The notes below the pieces were generated by a model, which was not told the origin of the DNA, ran no database searches, and saw only the letters and a program-made list of their open reading frames with translations. Shown here in pieces: positions 1-11,160 of a DNA stretch of 64,000 bases. The DNA is from Aphelidium insulamus. Its lineage: Eukaryota > Aphelidiomycota > Aphelidea > Aphelidiaceae. The translations under genes and the position numbers were made by a program. The stretch spans positions 62,001 to 126,000 of the forward strand of contig JAZDSV010000025.1 of NCBI GenBank assembly GCA_036784855.1. Reading direction: 5' to 3'. Numbering within the stretch: position 1 is the first letter of the stretch; each line of letters starts with the position of its first letter.

Positions 1-403
1 TAACCTGCTCACTTAAGATGAAGCAATATTTCCACGCGTTCCTTAGTAATCCTTAGTAATTTTTGCAAAAGCGAATCGTCTTCAGAGTTGAACTTGGGAT
101 AGTGGTTCTGGTGCCAACTAACAAAGTCACCTGCTTAGGAATCACAGATGTTCATGGGCAAGGATTGCTGACCGGTTTTGAATGGATGCATGGCGGCGAA
201 GAGACTGGAATGGTGACAGTTCTAGGCGTTAATGGCTGGGATGTACCCGTATAAAGACTGCACGGGGCAGAACAGATAATGAAGGATACTGATATATCGT
301 TCTTGTGCCATAAAATTTATAAGGATGCTGTATTTATAGTGGCGGTGCGGACGCGGATAGAATTTTACTACATGTAAAGCACGTAAATCGAAGTATTCGA
401 CAA
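1..403. other. Intergenic, no gene recognised
   Basis: I see no recognisable gene here. The left edge may hold the end of a neighbouring gene outside the window. Short open frames exist on both strands, but none shows a signal peptide, domain or plausible splice pattern. A near-duplicate CCTTAGTAAT occurs twice at 41-60. Confidence 0.4.
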
Positions 404-957
404 ATGCCACGGCGGACGATTGTGTGGCTCATTTGCGTGTGCGTGTGCGTATCGGCAGTGGCAGCCATACACGCGGCGCAAGTCCATCGAGATGACATAG
501 TTTCTGATGCTGTGCAGAGCGGCGAGCACGACAGCGAGCATTTAGCGCGGCTCGCCGCATTGCTTTTGTGGCGCCACAGACGAGCGGCAAACCTTGACAA
601 CACCGACACCGATATACCTGCAGCTACACCGCGCATGTCCTGCTACGCGCATTTAACAAGTGCTGTGCGGAACGCGCAGCCATTCCCGACTCGCAATATG
701 GGCGCTCGCACGACTTGTCGCAGGAAGCCGCGATCGCGTACACCCGCGCTGGCCATGCCGCGCTCAGAACCATGGACGAGCAAATGGCCAATGTGAGGCG
801 CGACGGCAGCTACTCGGTGGCTATCGATGTAATGCCAACGCTGCGTGCCATCGGCGACGCCAACAATGTGGCCATGATTGCCACTCAGGCGTTGGCGGAA
901 CAAAAGTGTTTGGCGCCGCCGCAACGTGGCCAATTACTCGGCAGCGGTGCCACGTGA
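404..957 (+). CDS. Small putative secreted protein, two exons
   Basis: The ATG at 404 opens a frame with a clear signal peptide (basic MPRR, then a hydrophobic stretch rich in V, C and A, ending near AAIHA). Frame 2 is left near 567 and frame 1 continues to a stop at 955-957. A 56-nt GT-AG intron at 568-623 (ending cctgcag, with ccttgac as a possible branch site) restores the phase exactly and gives about 165 aa. The second exon is helix-prone, with a run of alanine, methionine and isoleucine residues and two adjacent cysteines. No family is recognised. The donor GTGGCG is weak, so a frameshift rather than an intron is possible. It could be a secreted lineage-specific protein; function unknown. 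Confidence 0.5.
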
Positions 958-1024
958 CGCAGTGCAAGTGCTTCACAGACTAAGTACGCACAATATACCG
1001 CAGTAGACTTTTTGAGACATCAAA

Positions 1025-1343
1025 ATGTGTCGCATGTGCATTGTACAGGCTATACTGCGGCGGTTCCCAGGGCCTAATGACTGCGGAACACCGTGTGCAA
1101 TCGGCACGAAGTTCAATTTAATCGCGTCAATTTCTTCCTGTCGATCAAAAGCTATCACTCGCAACAAAGCCGCTCAGAAGAACTTCCGCAAGGCAATTGT
1201 GCGCCGTGATCAGACGTGTGTAGCTCTTGGTGTCGGAGTTGAACATTGTGCACATATTATTTACCATTGGATATGACAGATGTCATTGACCGGATTTCTT
1301 ATGAGCGCGTACTTGGAAAACGAGTATGAGACGGAAAACGATG
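1025..1343 (+). pseudogene. Decayed HNH-nuclease-like fragment
   Basis: The frame from 1025 to 1276 contains FRKAIVRRDQTCVALG followed by C-AHII, the order of elements seen in HNH_2-type nuclease domains (a basic lead, R-D-x-x-C-V-x-x-G, then C/A-A-H-I-I-P). Just after AHII the frame is lost, and a second frame (about 1268-1343) continues with plausible coding sequence (LDMTDVIDRISYERVL) before a stop. I infer a broken HNH domain, possibly from an effector or mobile element, because HNH domains occur at the C-termini of CRN-like proteins. There is no intact start or promoter. Confidence 0.4.
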
Positions 1344-1478
1344 ATCCAAAGCGATCCAAGCAGATTTGATCCCACCATGACATTACGCGGATCAGAAAAT
1401 TAAAGATTAGATCGATCGCACCAGCATTTCGCTGATCGTCGTTAAATCGTCCAATGGCGCTGTTGCAATCATTTCGAC

Positions 1479-1486
1479 CATAAAAG
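1479..1486 (+). promoter_or_regulatory. TATA-like element
   Basis: CATAAAAG lies 41 nt before the ATG at 1520. The spacing is like that of the TATA boxes ahead of the cysteine-rich secreted genes at 28-30 kb. Confidence 0.4.
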
Positions 1487-1519
1487 AGGCGCCGGTCATT
1501 GTCAAGATACGAAAATCGA

Positions 1520-2095
1520 ATGTCTGGCTTTCTGCGCTACTGTGCCGTTGTTACTCTTCTTGTTGCTGCGTCTTACGCGCAATCTTCCTACGTGGATCCA
1601 ATGGATCCGGATTATGATGCATTAATCAACGGTTATCAGTCGAGTACGACTGATGACGGCCATACCGGTCTCTCTCCGCTTGCTGGTGCTACTAACGCGC
1701 AACCCTCTTATATGTGGGGTGCGGCGGATCCGTACGATAATGGACCAATTACTGAAGCGCCAGTTGATGGGTTGAATGTTGACGGCTACTTGGAGGGACG
1801 GTACAAGCTTGCAACCATATCGCAGGCGGTCGCGCTGCTGCAACGAGCGCAATCTGATTTTCAAGCTGCCTATCTGTCGTGCAGTGAACTGCCATCAAAT
1901 GAACTGCCGGATGTGGCCGTTCAGAAGTACTGGGATGCGATCATAGGTGCAACACAGGTTTGCACCTTTTTTTAGGAGCATGCGCAACAGTATGAGCTCG
2001 ACGAGACGCAGCAGCAGTATAATCGCGACGCAAACAATGTCCTACATACGGCAAAATACGCATACGAGGAGGACCTATGCACTGAACTACAGTAG
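1520..2095 (+). CDS. Secreted protein with a candidate 18-nt intron
   Basis: The ATG at 1520 gives a good signal peptide (hydrophobic YCAVVTLLVAASYAQS). The mature part is acidic and rich in D, P, Y and S, then helical (ATISQAVALLQRAQSDFQAAYLS). The frame meets TAG at 1973-1975, yet the same frame directly after it reads on as convincing coding sequence rich in E, Q and Y, with paired cysteine content, to a stop at 2093-2095. The interval 1958-1975 starts GT, is T-rich, ends AG, is flanked by CAG and G, and is exactly 18 nt (a multiple of 3). I therefore model one gene of about 185 aa with a micro-intron; a nonsense mutation is the alternative. No family is recognised. A TATA-like box precedes it. 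Confidence 0.55.
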
Positions 2096-2288
2096 GTATG
2101 AACGCCACATTGAAAGCCGTCTGAATAAATGCTCGCTGATTTGAGGTTTATATTTAAGCTGTTCATTAGGCAACTGTACTCTGACCTGTCGCTTTACTCT
2201 ATTGGCCAATTATTAACTGTATGCAAAGTTATGGCCTAGAATTAAATAATCCATCAATCTGTGAGTTTTAGCCAACTTGCTAAAAACT

Positions 2289-4260
<1,972 letters not shown>

Positions 4261-4429
4261 GCTGCAAGCTGGATATTATGCTCGTCCAATTGCCGGCATT
4301 AATACATGAAATAATGTATTTAATATTATTATTTCTTTCTGCTACATAGCCTGATAATGATCTCGACTGATATCCGAAATGTCTTTACCACGCGTAAAAT
4401 TCTAAACGCGTAACGGTACTTGGTTCAAT

Positions 4430-4700
4430 ATGCAGCTGAACCATACAACTGCCGCCTACACCGCCTTGTTCGGGCCCAAACCTCCCGACTGGGAAGACAC
4501 GGTCCGGGTAAGCTCTATTCCTGATGGCGTTCATCACTAATGCCGTGAAGGTAATTCAGCTGTACTTCTTGCTGGCGGTTGTGCTTTTAATTATGGGCTC
4601 CATGCTCTTGGCATACTGCTTGAATATCTGTTGCACCGCTTCAAAGAGGCTAAAGTACGGGACTATTCCGCTACAGTTGGAAAAGTTGTGCGACACGTAG
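4430..4700 (+). CDS. 75-aa single-pass membrane protein
   Basis: A small spliced gene: exon 1 is 4430-4507 (26 codons, start MQLNHTTAAYTALFG), a 43-nt GT-AG intron follows (4508-4550, ending cgtgaag), and exon 2 is 4551-4700. Both junctions are phase 0. The second exon encodes one strong transmembrane segment (QLYFLLAVVLLIMGSMLLAY), followed by cysteines and a basic segment (CCTASKRLK), which suggests N-out/C-in topology with possible palmitoylation. It lies between the alanine aminotransferase and AP-1 gamma genes on the same strand. No homologue is recognised; it may be an assembly factor or small regulatory membrane peptide. The call rests on phase and hydrophobicity only. Confidence 0.5.
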
Positions 4701-5123
4701 TTGTGGAGGAATCGCGTAACTTTCGAGCACACAAAGGCAATAAAATATTTGAATGCTGAAAGTATTTCTATATGACGGCGACCATTTAACTGTTGCCTGG
4801 TGGTTTGGACATGTTTCAATGATGCAAATCAAATTTGCGCAACTAGCGGTTGCATGCGGTCATAGATGTGCACTCAACCTGGAGTCACGGTACCATGAGG
4901 CACTTGAACTGGTAGTAATAACCTTTGAGTTAGACCTTTACTGAAGACTTCACATTATGCCTCATTTAAGTGCTTGACTTAAGCTTTCATTGTTAGGGCT
5001 CAGCTCCTTGATTCAGCAAGTCGCAAACAGGCGCTTTGAGTAAACACCGCCTGCGCCTTTCCTGCTCTACATACATACATACACACATACACACACTTGC
5101 TCGCACACACACAGAGAGAGAAT
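4701..5123 (+). other. Intergenic and 5' leader of AP-1 gamma with CA-rich microsatellite
   Basis: No gene is seen. Positions 5070-5121 hold an impure repeat of CATA/CACA units ending in AGAGAGAG directly before the AP-1 gamma ATG, probably within its 5' leader. Confidence 0.5.
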
Positions 5124-8100
5124 ATGGGAGTACTGCGCTTGAAGGACTTTATCCGCGCCATCAGGGCGTGCAAGACTGCGGCAGACGAGCGTGCCGTCAT
5201 CGCCAAGGAGAGCGCCCTCATCCGCACCTCATTCAAGGAGGACTCGTCGCTGGAGGTGCGCCACGTCAACATCGCCAAGATGCTCTACATCCACATGCTG
5301 GGCCATCCCACGCACTTTGGCCAGATCGAGTGCCTGAAGCTGGTGGCGGGTGGCAAGTACGCCGACAAGCGTCTCGGCTACCTGGGCATCATGTTGTTGC
5401 TGGACGAGAGCCAGGAAGTGCTCACACTGGTCACCAACAGTCTGAAGAAGTAAGTGCGAAGTGGGCATAGTGTATACGCACACATTGTGTATTAACTCTC
5501 TCGCAGCGATATGAACAGCCAGAACATGTATGTGGTTGGACTGGCGCTGGCCACCATGGGAAACATTGCGTCGGCCGAGATGGCACGTGACCTGGCACCT
5601 GAGGTGGAGAAGCTTCTCGGCAGCAGCAACTCTTATGTCAAGAAGAAGGTCTGTTATCAATTTGATTTTATATTGTGAACTTTGAGTGAACTGAGTGCAG
5701 GCCGCCTTGTGTGCCGTAAAGTGTCTGCGTAAAGTGCCCGACTTGGTGGACCAGTTTCTGCCACGTGCCAAACTGCTCATCAATGAAAAGAATCACGCTG
5801 CTCTACTCACCGGCATGGCGCTCATTCATGAAATCTGTGAAATTCACCCGGCGGCACTGCCCGACATTCGCACGGTTGGTGTCTGTGTTCAATTATCATC
5901 ACGCATACTTACAGTTAATATGCGTAGATGGTGCCGCATTTGACACGGCATTTGAAGGCGCTCACCGTGGCTGGCAGCTCGCCTGAACACGATGTCAGCG
6001 GCGTGAATGATCCGTTCTTGCAGGCACGCATTCTGCGCCTCCTCCGTGTGTTGGGCCGCGGAGACCGCGCTGCCAGCGAGGCCATGAACGACATTCTTGC
6101 CCAGGTACATCCCATATGTTACTCTATACATGTTTTAGCTATAGTTAATAATCTCAGGTCGCCACGAATACCGAGGGCACCCGTAATGTGGGCAATGCAA
6201 TCCTGTACGAAACGTGTTTGACCATCATGGACATTGAGGCGGATTCGGGACTGCGCGTGCTGGCCGTCAACATCCTCGGTCGCTTCCTCGCCAACGCCGA
6301 CAACAACATCCGCTACGTGGCCCTAAACACCCTCACCAAGACCGTCACCGTGGACATAAATGCCGTGCAGCGCCATCGCAACACCGTGCTGGAGTGTCTG
6401 CACGACACCGATATCTCAATCCGCCGCCGCGCGCTGGACCTCAGCTTCGTGCTGATCAATGAGAGCAATGTGCGCGTGATGATACGCGAACTGCTGGTGT
6501 TTCTGGAGGTCGCTGATGCCGAGTTCAAGCTGTCTATGCCGCCGCGCATCTGTGCCGCCGCGGAGCTGTTTGCGCCCAACAAGCGCTGGCACGTGGACAC
6601 TATCATTCGTGTCTTTAAACTGGTACTTCATCGTGTAGATAAAGTATATATAGACTAACTATCGCATGCAGGCCGGCTCCTTTGTCAAGGAAGACGTGCT
6701 GTCGACGTTTATAAAGATTGTGGCGTCGGCGCCGGATCTGCACGCCTACTCGCTGTACAAACTATTTTACTCCCTGAAGCAAGATCTGTCGCAAGAGGCG
6801 CTTGTCTTGTCGGCCGTCTGGTCCATTGGCGAGTATGGCGAGATCTTGTTCTCGGGCAGCGGCGCGCCCAAGTCTGCGCAGGACGATGTGACACTGGAAG
6901 AGAATGCCCCGCCCATTAACGGCGAGGTGAAGGACGTGTCGGAGCGCGACGTGGTCGACCTGCTGCAAACCATTCTGGACAGCGTGTACAACAGCACCAG
7001 CGTCACGGAATACGTGCTGGCCGCACTGCTCAAACTAACTGTGCGCGTCAAGGACCCGCAAACCGTGCAGCGCATCCAGTCGCTGATCCGCCGCTACAAC
7101 ACCGCCGTGGACGTGGAGATTCAGCAGCGCAGCGTCGAGTTCATCACCATACTGACGGACCCGGTGCTGGAGAGTTCGCGTGCGGGGATCCTGGAACATG
7201 TGCCCGTACCGCCGCCACCCACAGTGGATCGGCGTGCGCTCCAGAGCCACTCCACCGCAGTGTCACCTGGTGCAGCTGGCGGCGGTGCGACCAACCCGGC
7301 CGCTCCGGCAACCAGTGGCGGCGGTCTGCTGGATGATTTGCTGTCGCTTGACCAGCCGTCTGCAACCGCCTCGGCTCCGGGCTACTCTCTGCCGCAACAA
7401 ATGGGCGGCCTATCAGTGTCGGGCGGTGCGCCTGCCGGACAGCTGGATTTGTTGGCCGATGTGTTTGGTAGTAGTGGCGGTGCGCTGACCTCTCCATCCG
7501 CGCAACTCTCCCGTACAAAGGACGATATTATGAATTTGTTTGGTGGTGGTGGCGGCAGCGGTGCTCAAGCAGCCCCGGCGGGAAGACCCACGAGCAGCAG
7601 TAACAGTAACACTGCGAACCCACTGGACATTTTGAGTGGCATGGGCAGACAGCCAGTGCAGCAACAACATCAACAAGCCTCCTCTGCTGATACGACCACT
7701 GTCACGGCGTATCAGAAGAACGGCCTGACACTGTCCATGCGGTACACGTTCGAAGCACCACCCGACAAGTCGGCCTCGGTGTGCGTGGTGCAGAGCCAGT
7801 TCCGCAACACCAGTGCCGCGCCCGTCACCGATCTCAGTTTCCAGGTGGCGGTGCCCAAGAACCTGAAGCTGCAGCTGCTGCCGCCCAGCGGTTCTGTCGT
7901 GCCGCCTAACGGTGCCGGGACCGTGAACCAGGTGATGAAGATTTTGAATCCCGTGGGCGGCACCGCCGAGGGCAAATCGGTGCCGATGCGTCTCAAACTC
8001 AAGGTCGCTTACGTGGCGAATGGTGGCAAGGCAAGTTGCTTGTCGTTTATATTATTGTGATTGTTGCTTATTCATCAGGTCGATGAAATTGTGGATTTCA

Positions 8101-8129
8101 ATGGATTTGGCGGTTCATTCTCGTGGTGA
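5124..8129 (+). CDS. AP-1 complex gamma-adaptin
   Basis: Large subunit of the clathrin adaptor AP-1, which sorts cargo at the trans-Golgi network and endosomes. Seven exons join in phase (5124-5449, 5507-5648, 5701-5874, 5928-6104, 6158-6622, 6672-8030, 8079-8129), giving 897 aa. The N-terminus ([20 protein letters not shown], then [15 protein letters not shown]) and the alpha-solenoid trunk up to about residue 590 are typical of gamma-adaptin. A Gly/Ala/Ser/Gln-rich hinge (about 600-720) contains [11 protein letters not shown], a clathrin-box-like motif, and DIMNLF. The C-terminal ear (from about 740) starts at the ALTLSM-like strand and ends in [11 protein letters not shown]. The last intron (8031-8078) has a GC donor in the context AAG|GCAAGT. 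A duplicated scrap of exon 6 lies downstream at about 8670-8740. Confidence 0.95.
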
Positions 8130-8164
8130 TTAACTGAGGCCGTGCTTATATAAATATCATTAGT

Positions 8165-8740
8165 ATGGACTATTCGTTGGCCTTTTACATATGCTTTGTT
8201 TCTTTGTGGCTTTTTGTTACGTGGTTGCAATCAGATTGCAAACATGGCCACGTCACGTACATATGTACACGCTCTAAAGGAAATCCGCCCTACGATCCGT
8301 TCATTTATCTGTTCATGCAGCTGGGCGAGCAGAATAATGGCGGCACGGTTGCCCTATACACTGAAGTAGCAAATAAGGAGCGCCAATTCTCCGCGGCGAT
8401 GATGTCGACAATCGACGAATCAGTGTTTCCACTGCTCGCTGGTAACGATCACTTGAAAAAGATGCTGCAAAAGATTGCACTTTCATATTTCAATCCGATT
8501 GATGCTATAATGGCGGAGGAATGTACCGAGCAGCACAAGCGCAAAGCCTTGTGCAAGACTGTCGCTAGTATGATGGCAATCAGTTACCCCGCCAACTGCA
8601 TCAACGACGACGCCGATTCCGCTGCTATCCCCGCCGCCCTCGACGTGATAGAGGAGTGAGCAGACTTAAGATTGCTGCACGCCTACCCGCTATACAAACT
8701 GTTTTACTCACTTAAGCAAGATCTGTCGCAGGAAGCACCT
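8165..8740 (+). pseudogene. Chimeric fragment: CRN 3' end joined to a piece of AP-1 gamma
   Basis: From about 8275 to 8660 the sequence is a near-identical copy of the last 125 codons of the CRN-class gene at 37957-40810 (shared landmarks PYDPFIYLFMQLGEQNNGG, MSTIDESVFPLLAGNDHL). About 10 nt after the copied stop (8657-8659) the sequence becomes a diverged copy of AP-1 gamma exon 6 ([19 protein letters not shown] at about 8680-8740, parent at about 6745-6800). Ahead of the CRN part, an ATG at 8165 gives a hydrophobic segment (LAFYICFVSLWLFVTWL) in frame with it, so a 164-aa ORF exists. I read the locus as a patchwork of duplicated fragments; whether the ORF is expressed is unknown. Confidence 0.7.
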
Positions 8741-9005
8741 ATCGAAACTGCACCTGATTGGTGGCCATGGCGCCACCCGGCCTTCACACCCGGTCGGCTT
8801 GCTCGCCCGGTCGCAACCTCGATTTTTCGCGAATTTAAGCGGAAGACGTCTCTGGCCATCTTTAGCGAAGGACCTGATGGTGACTCTAATGGTAATGGTA
8901 ATATATAGTTAAATAACTGTTGCAACGCAAATCGTGGACAGAAAACAAGAAAAGAGAAAAGCAAGAAAAGGACAGCACAGCACATACACAACAATTGTGG
9001 ATATT
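8741..9005 (+). other. Intergenic between chimera and RING gene
   Basis: The open frame continues to 8908 without recognisable similarity (PDWWPWRHPAFTPGRLARP); it may be a third piece of the patchwork. The rest is an A-rich stretch that probably forms the 5' leader of the RING-H2 gene. Confidence 0.35.
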
Positions 9006-10994
9006 ATGGGCGCCATTTTGTCGGCGGCGCGGCGCACGGTTGCCGCCACACTGGGCGCGGCCGTGGGACACGCTACGCGCACTGGCACTGGGTATGTTGG
9101 GCTGTTGTTGAGTGTGGGTTGTGCCCGTCTAATGCCACACAGCACCCTGCCATCGGAATCACCACCGCCGACACGTCGCGTTCGGCGACGGCTGGACGAG
9201 GCGGGCACAGCCGACACTGCCGTAGATGGCGGCGAGGACACGGCACATCCATTTAGACCGCGCAGATCGCCACGACGTGCCACTACGGACGCGCCTCTGA
9301 TCCCTGCCGTGGACAATAATACGGCCGCTGACACCACTACCGGTGCTGCTGGTGCCACGGACGAAGACGCCGCCACCTTCCTGACCACGGTGCAGGGGCA
9401 TTCCGTGTTGCGCCAAGCACTGGAGACGGTTTTGTTCAACCTGCTATTGGAGCAGCGGGAACTGCACAGACTTGCAGGTGGCGCGGAGGCCACGGCCACA
9501 GAACCGCTCCGCATTCAGTCATTCTACTTTCACGGCGCCTTTCTGGCCGCGGTGAATGCCCTGGACACTGCAGCAAGTGGTGATGGCGACGGTGATGGTG
9601 CCAACACTGGCGAGTTGGATAGCGACGATGATGGCATGCCAGATGTGAGTGCGGGGGATCACACTGTTCCCGTGCGGCACTTCACAGAGCGGCATGAACG
9701 GCAGCGGGCCACCACGGAGCGCCGCAGACTCAGCCAGAATGGGTTCACGGTGGCGGTGACGAGTGGCGAGCAGGCAGAGAACCGTCCCGACGCCATACGG
9801 GTTCCACTCATCATAATTGGCACGCATGAGAGCGCCTCCACGTCTGCCACATCCACTGCCGCGCGGCCTGCCAACCCGGGCAGTACCGCAGCTACACGGC
9901 AACATGCACAGTCACAATCAACAGCTCCAGCAGTCAACGCCGATACCAGTGTCAACAATGCGGCCGCCACCACACCCCCCTCCACCTCTGGCTGGGTAAT
10001 GTACGTCGTTGGTGGGGCAAGCACTGCCGATGCGTTGGCACGACTGGAGCAGCGACACCGTGCAGCCACTGCCGACATTCCGCCATCATCAAGGACAAGC
10101 ACGCGCGTCATCGGGCTGAATGGCCGGTTCATGGTGATCACGGGAGCTTCGACTGCTACCTCTGGCGCCGTGGCCACCCCCGCTCCACCCTCAGTCACCG
10201 TGCCGTCATCATCAGAGATGCCTTTGCGGCGGCGTTCTTCACGACTGGCACGGATTTTACGGTCCATTCACCCGCCTGAAAATGCTGGCGGTGATGGCGG
10301 CAATCTGCCACATCATCGAGAACAATCTGTAGAACAAGATCAAGAAGTAACTCAACAAGAACTGGCTCAACTAGAGCAACAGCAGACGCTGGCACCGCAT
10401 GATGTGTCGCGGGGACTGCGTGCGCTGTTGGCCACCCTTTTGATGGGAATGACCGGCGGTAGTGGCAATGGCGGTGCTGCCACTGCAGCGCTGGATGTGC
10501 CATCTATTGAGATGATGGCACGACTGGCGGCACTGGACAGCGCGGTGGACAACCACAATGCAGATGATGGTGACAGTGACGCCAGCTACACCGCCGCTGC
10601 CGATACCTATGACTTGTTCCATCGGCTTGCCGAGCTGTTGGGACCGGCACAAGCGCGGCATGCGAGTGCCGAGGACGTTGGCTCCCAGCTGCCCCTGCTG
10701 TCGTTGAGTGATTATCGGCAGATGGTGGCGGCGGCCGACATACCACCGGCGCTGGCGCTCTCGTGCGCCATCTGCCTGTCGGCGTACGATGACAGCGACG
10801 AGATCAGGCTGTTGCGGTGTGCGCACGCCTTCCACCGACACTGCATTGACACGTGGCTGTGTGGCCATGTCAACAATTGTCCGCTGTGTCGTGCGGTGGG
10901 CGTGGACACTGCGCCGTCTAATGATCGTGACAAGTCTCTGGGTGCTGCTGCTGGCGATGACACTAACAGTAGTGGCGGCTCGCTCGATCCATAG
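9006..10994 (+). CDS. RING-H2 finger protein, probable E3 ubiquitin ligase
   Basis: The C-terminal domain (about residues 585-640) is a classical RING-H2: CAICLSAYDDSDEIRLLRC, then H-x-FHRHCIDTWL and CPLC, giving C-x2-C...C-x-H-x2-H-x2-C...C-x2-C. These domains recruit E2 enzymes for substrate ubiquitination. The long N-terminal part (about 580 aa) is low-complexity (A, T, S, D, G) and probably disordered. The ATG at 9006 is the first in frame; upstream codons have no ATG. The segment 9092-9142 starts GTATGT, contains TCTAATG and ends CACACAG, is 51 nt (in frame) and encodes an out-of-place hydrophobic stretch, so it is probably a spliced or facultative intron. Length is 662 aa unspliced or 645 aa spliced. 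Substrate unknown. Confidence 0.85.
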   Translation: MGAILSAARRTVAATLGAAVGHATRTGTGYVGLLLSVGCARLMPHSTLPSESPPPTRRVRRRLDEAGTADTAVDGGEDTAHPFRPRRSPRRATTDAPLIPAVDNNTAADTTTGAAGATDEDAATFLTTVQGHSVLRQALETVLFNLLLEQRELHRLAGGAEATATEPLRIQSFYFHGAFLAAVNALDTAASGDGDGDGANTGELDSDDDGMPDVSAGDHTVPVRHFTERHERQRATTERRRLSQNGFTVAVTSGEQAENRPDAIRVPLIIIGTHESASTSATSTAARPANPGSTAATRQHAQSQSTAPAVNADTSVNNAAATTPPSTSGWVMYVVGGASTADALARLEQRHRAATADIPPSSRTSTRVIGLNGRFMVITGASTATSGAVATPAPPSVTVPSSSEMPLRRRSSRLARILRSIHPPENAGGDGGNLPHHREQSVEQDQEVTQQELAQLEQQQTLAPHDVSRGLRALLATLLMGMTGGSGNGGAATAALDVPSIEMMARLAALDSAVDNHNADDGDSDASYTAAADTYDLFHRLAELLGPAQARHASAEDVGSQLPLLSLSDYRQMVAAADIPPALALSCAICLSAYDDSDEIRLLRCAHAFHRHCIDTWLCGHVNNCPLCRAVGVDTAPSNDRDKSLGAAAGDDTNSSGGSLDP

Positions 10995-11160
10995 AGATAC
11001 AGTTCATTGTGTATTGTGTATTGTTGTGTTGTTGTAACTGTTTGCTGTAACTGTTGGTGGACGAAACGAACAAGGTGTGCATATGTGCCACAACTGTTGT
11101 AGACGCACTGATGTACAAGCTGTGTGTATGCATGTAATCTATGAATTGTAACAGCTGTTG

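Noticed and set aside
1025..1276. Intact 83-aa gene
   Set aside because: It ends in the middle of an HNH-like motif that continues in another frame, so it is treated as a remnant.
8672..8908. Separate gene at 8672
   Set aside because: Its start is a copied piece of AP-1 gamma exon 6; no complete domain or promoter.
8909..9514. Long open frame on the minus strand opposite the RING gene (also 9659-10267 and 10371-10868)
   Set aside because: Shadow frames of a GC-rich, low-complexity coding region; no domain, and the plus-strand RING-H2 motif is clear.
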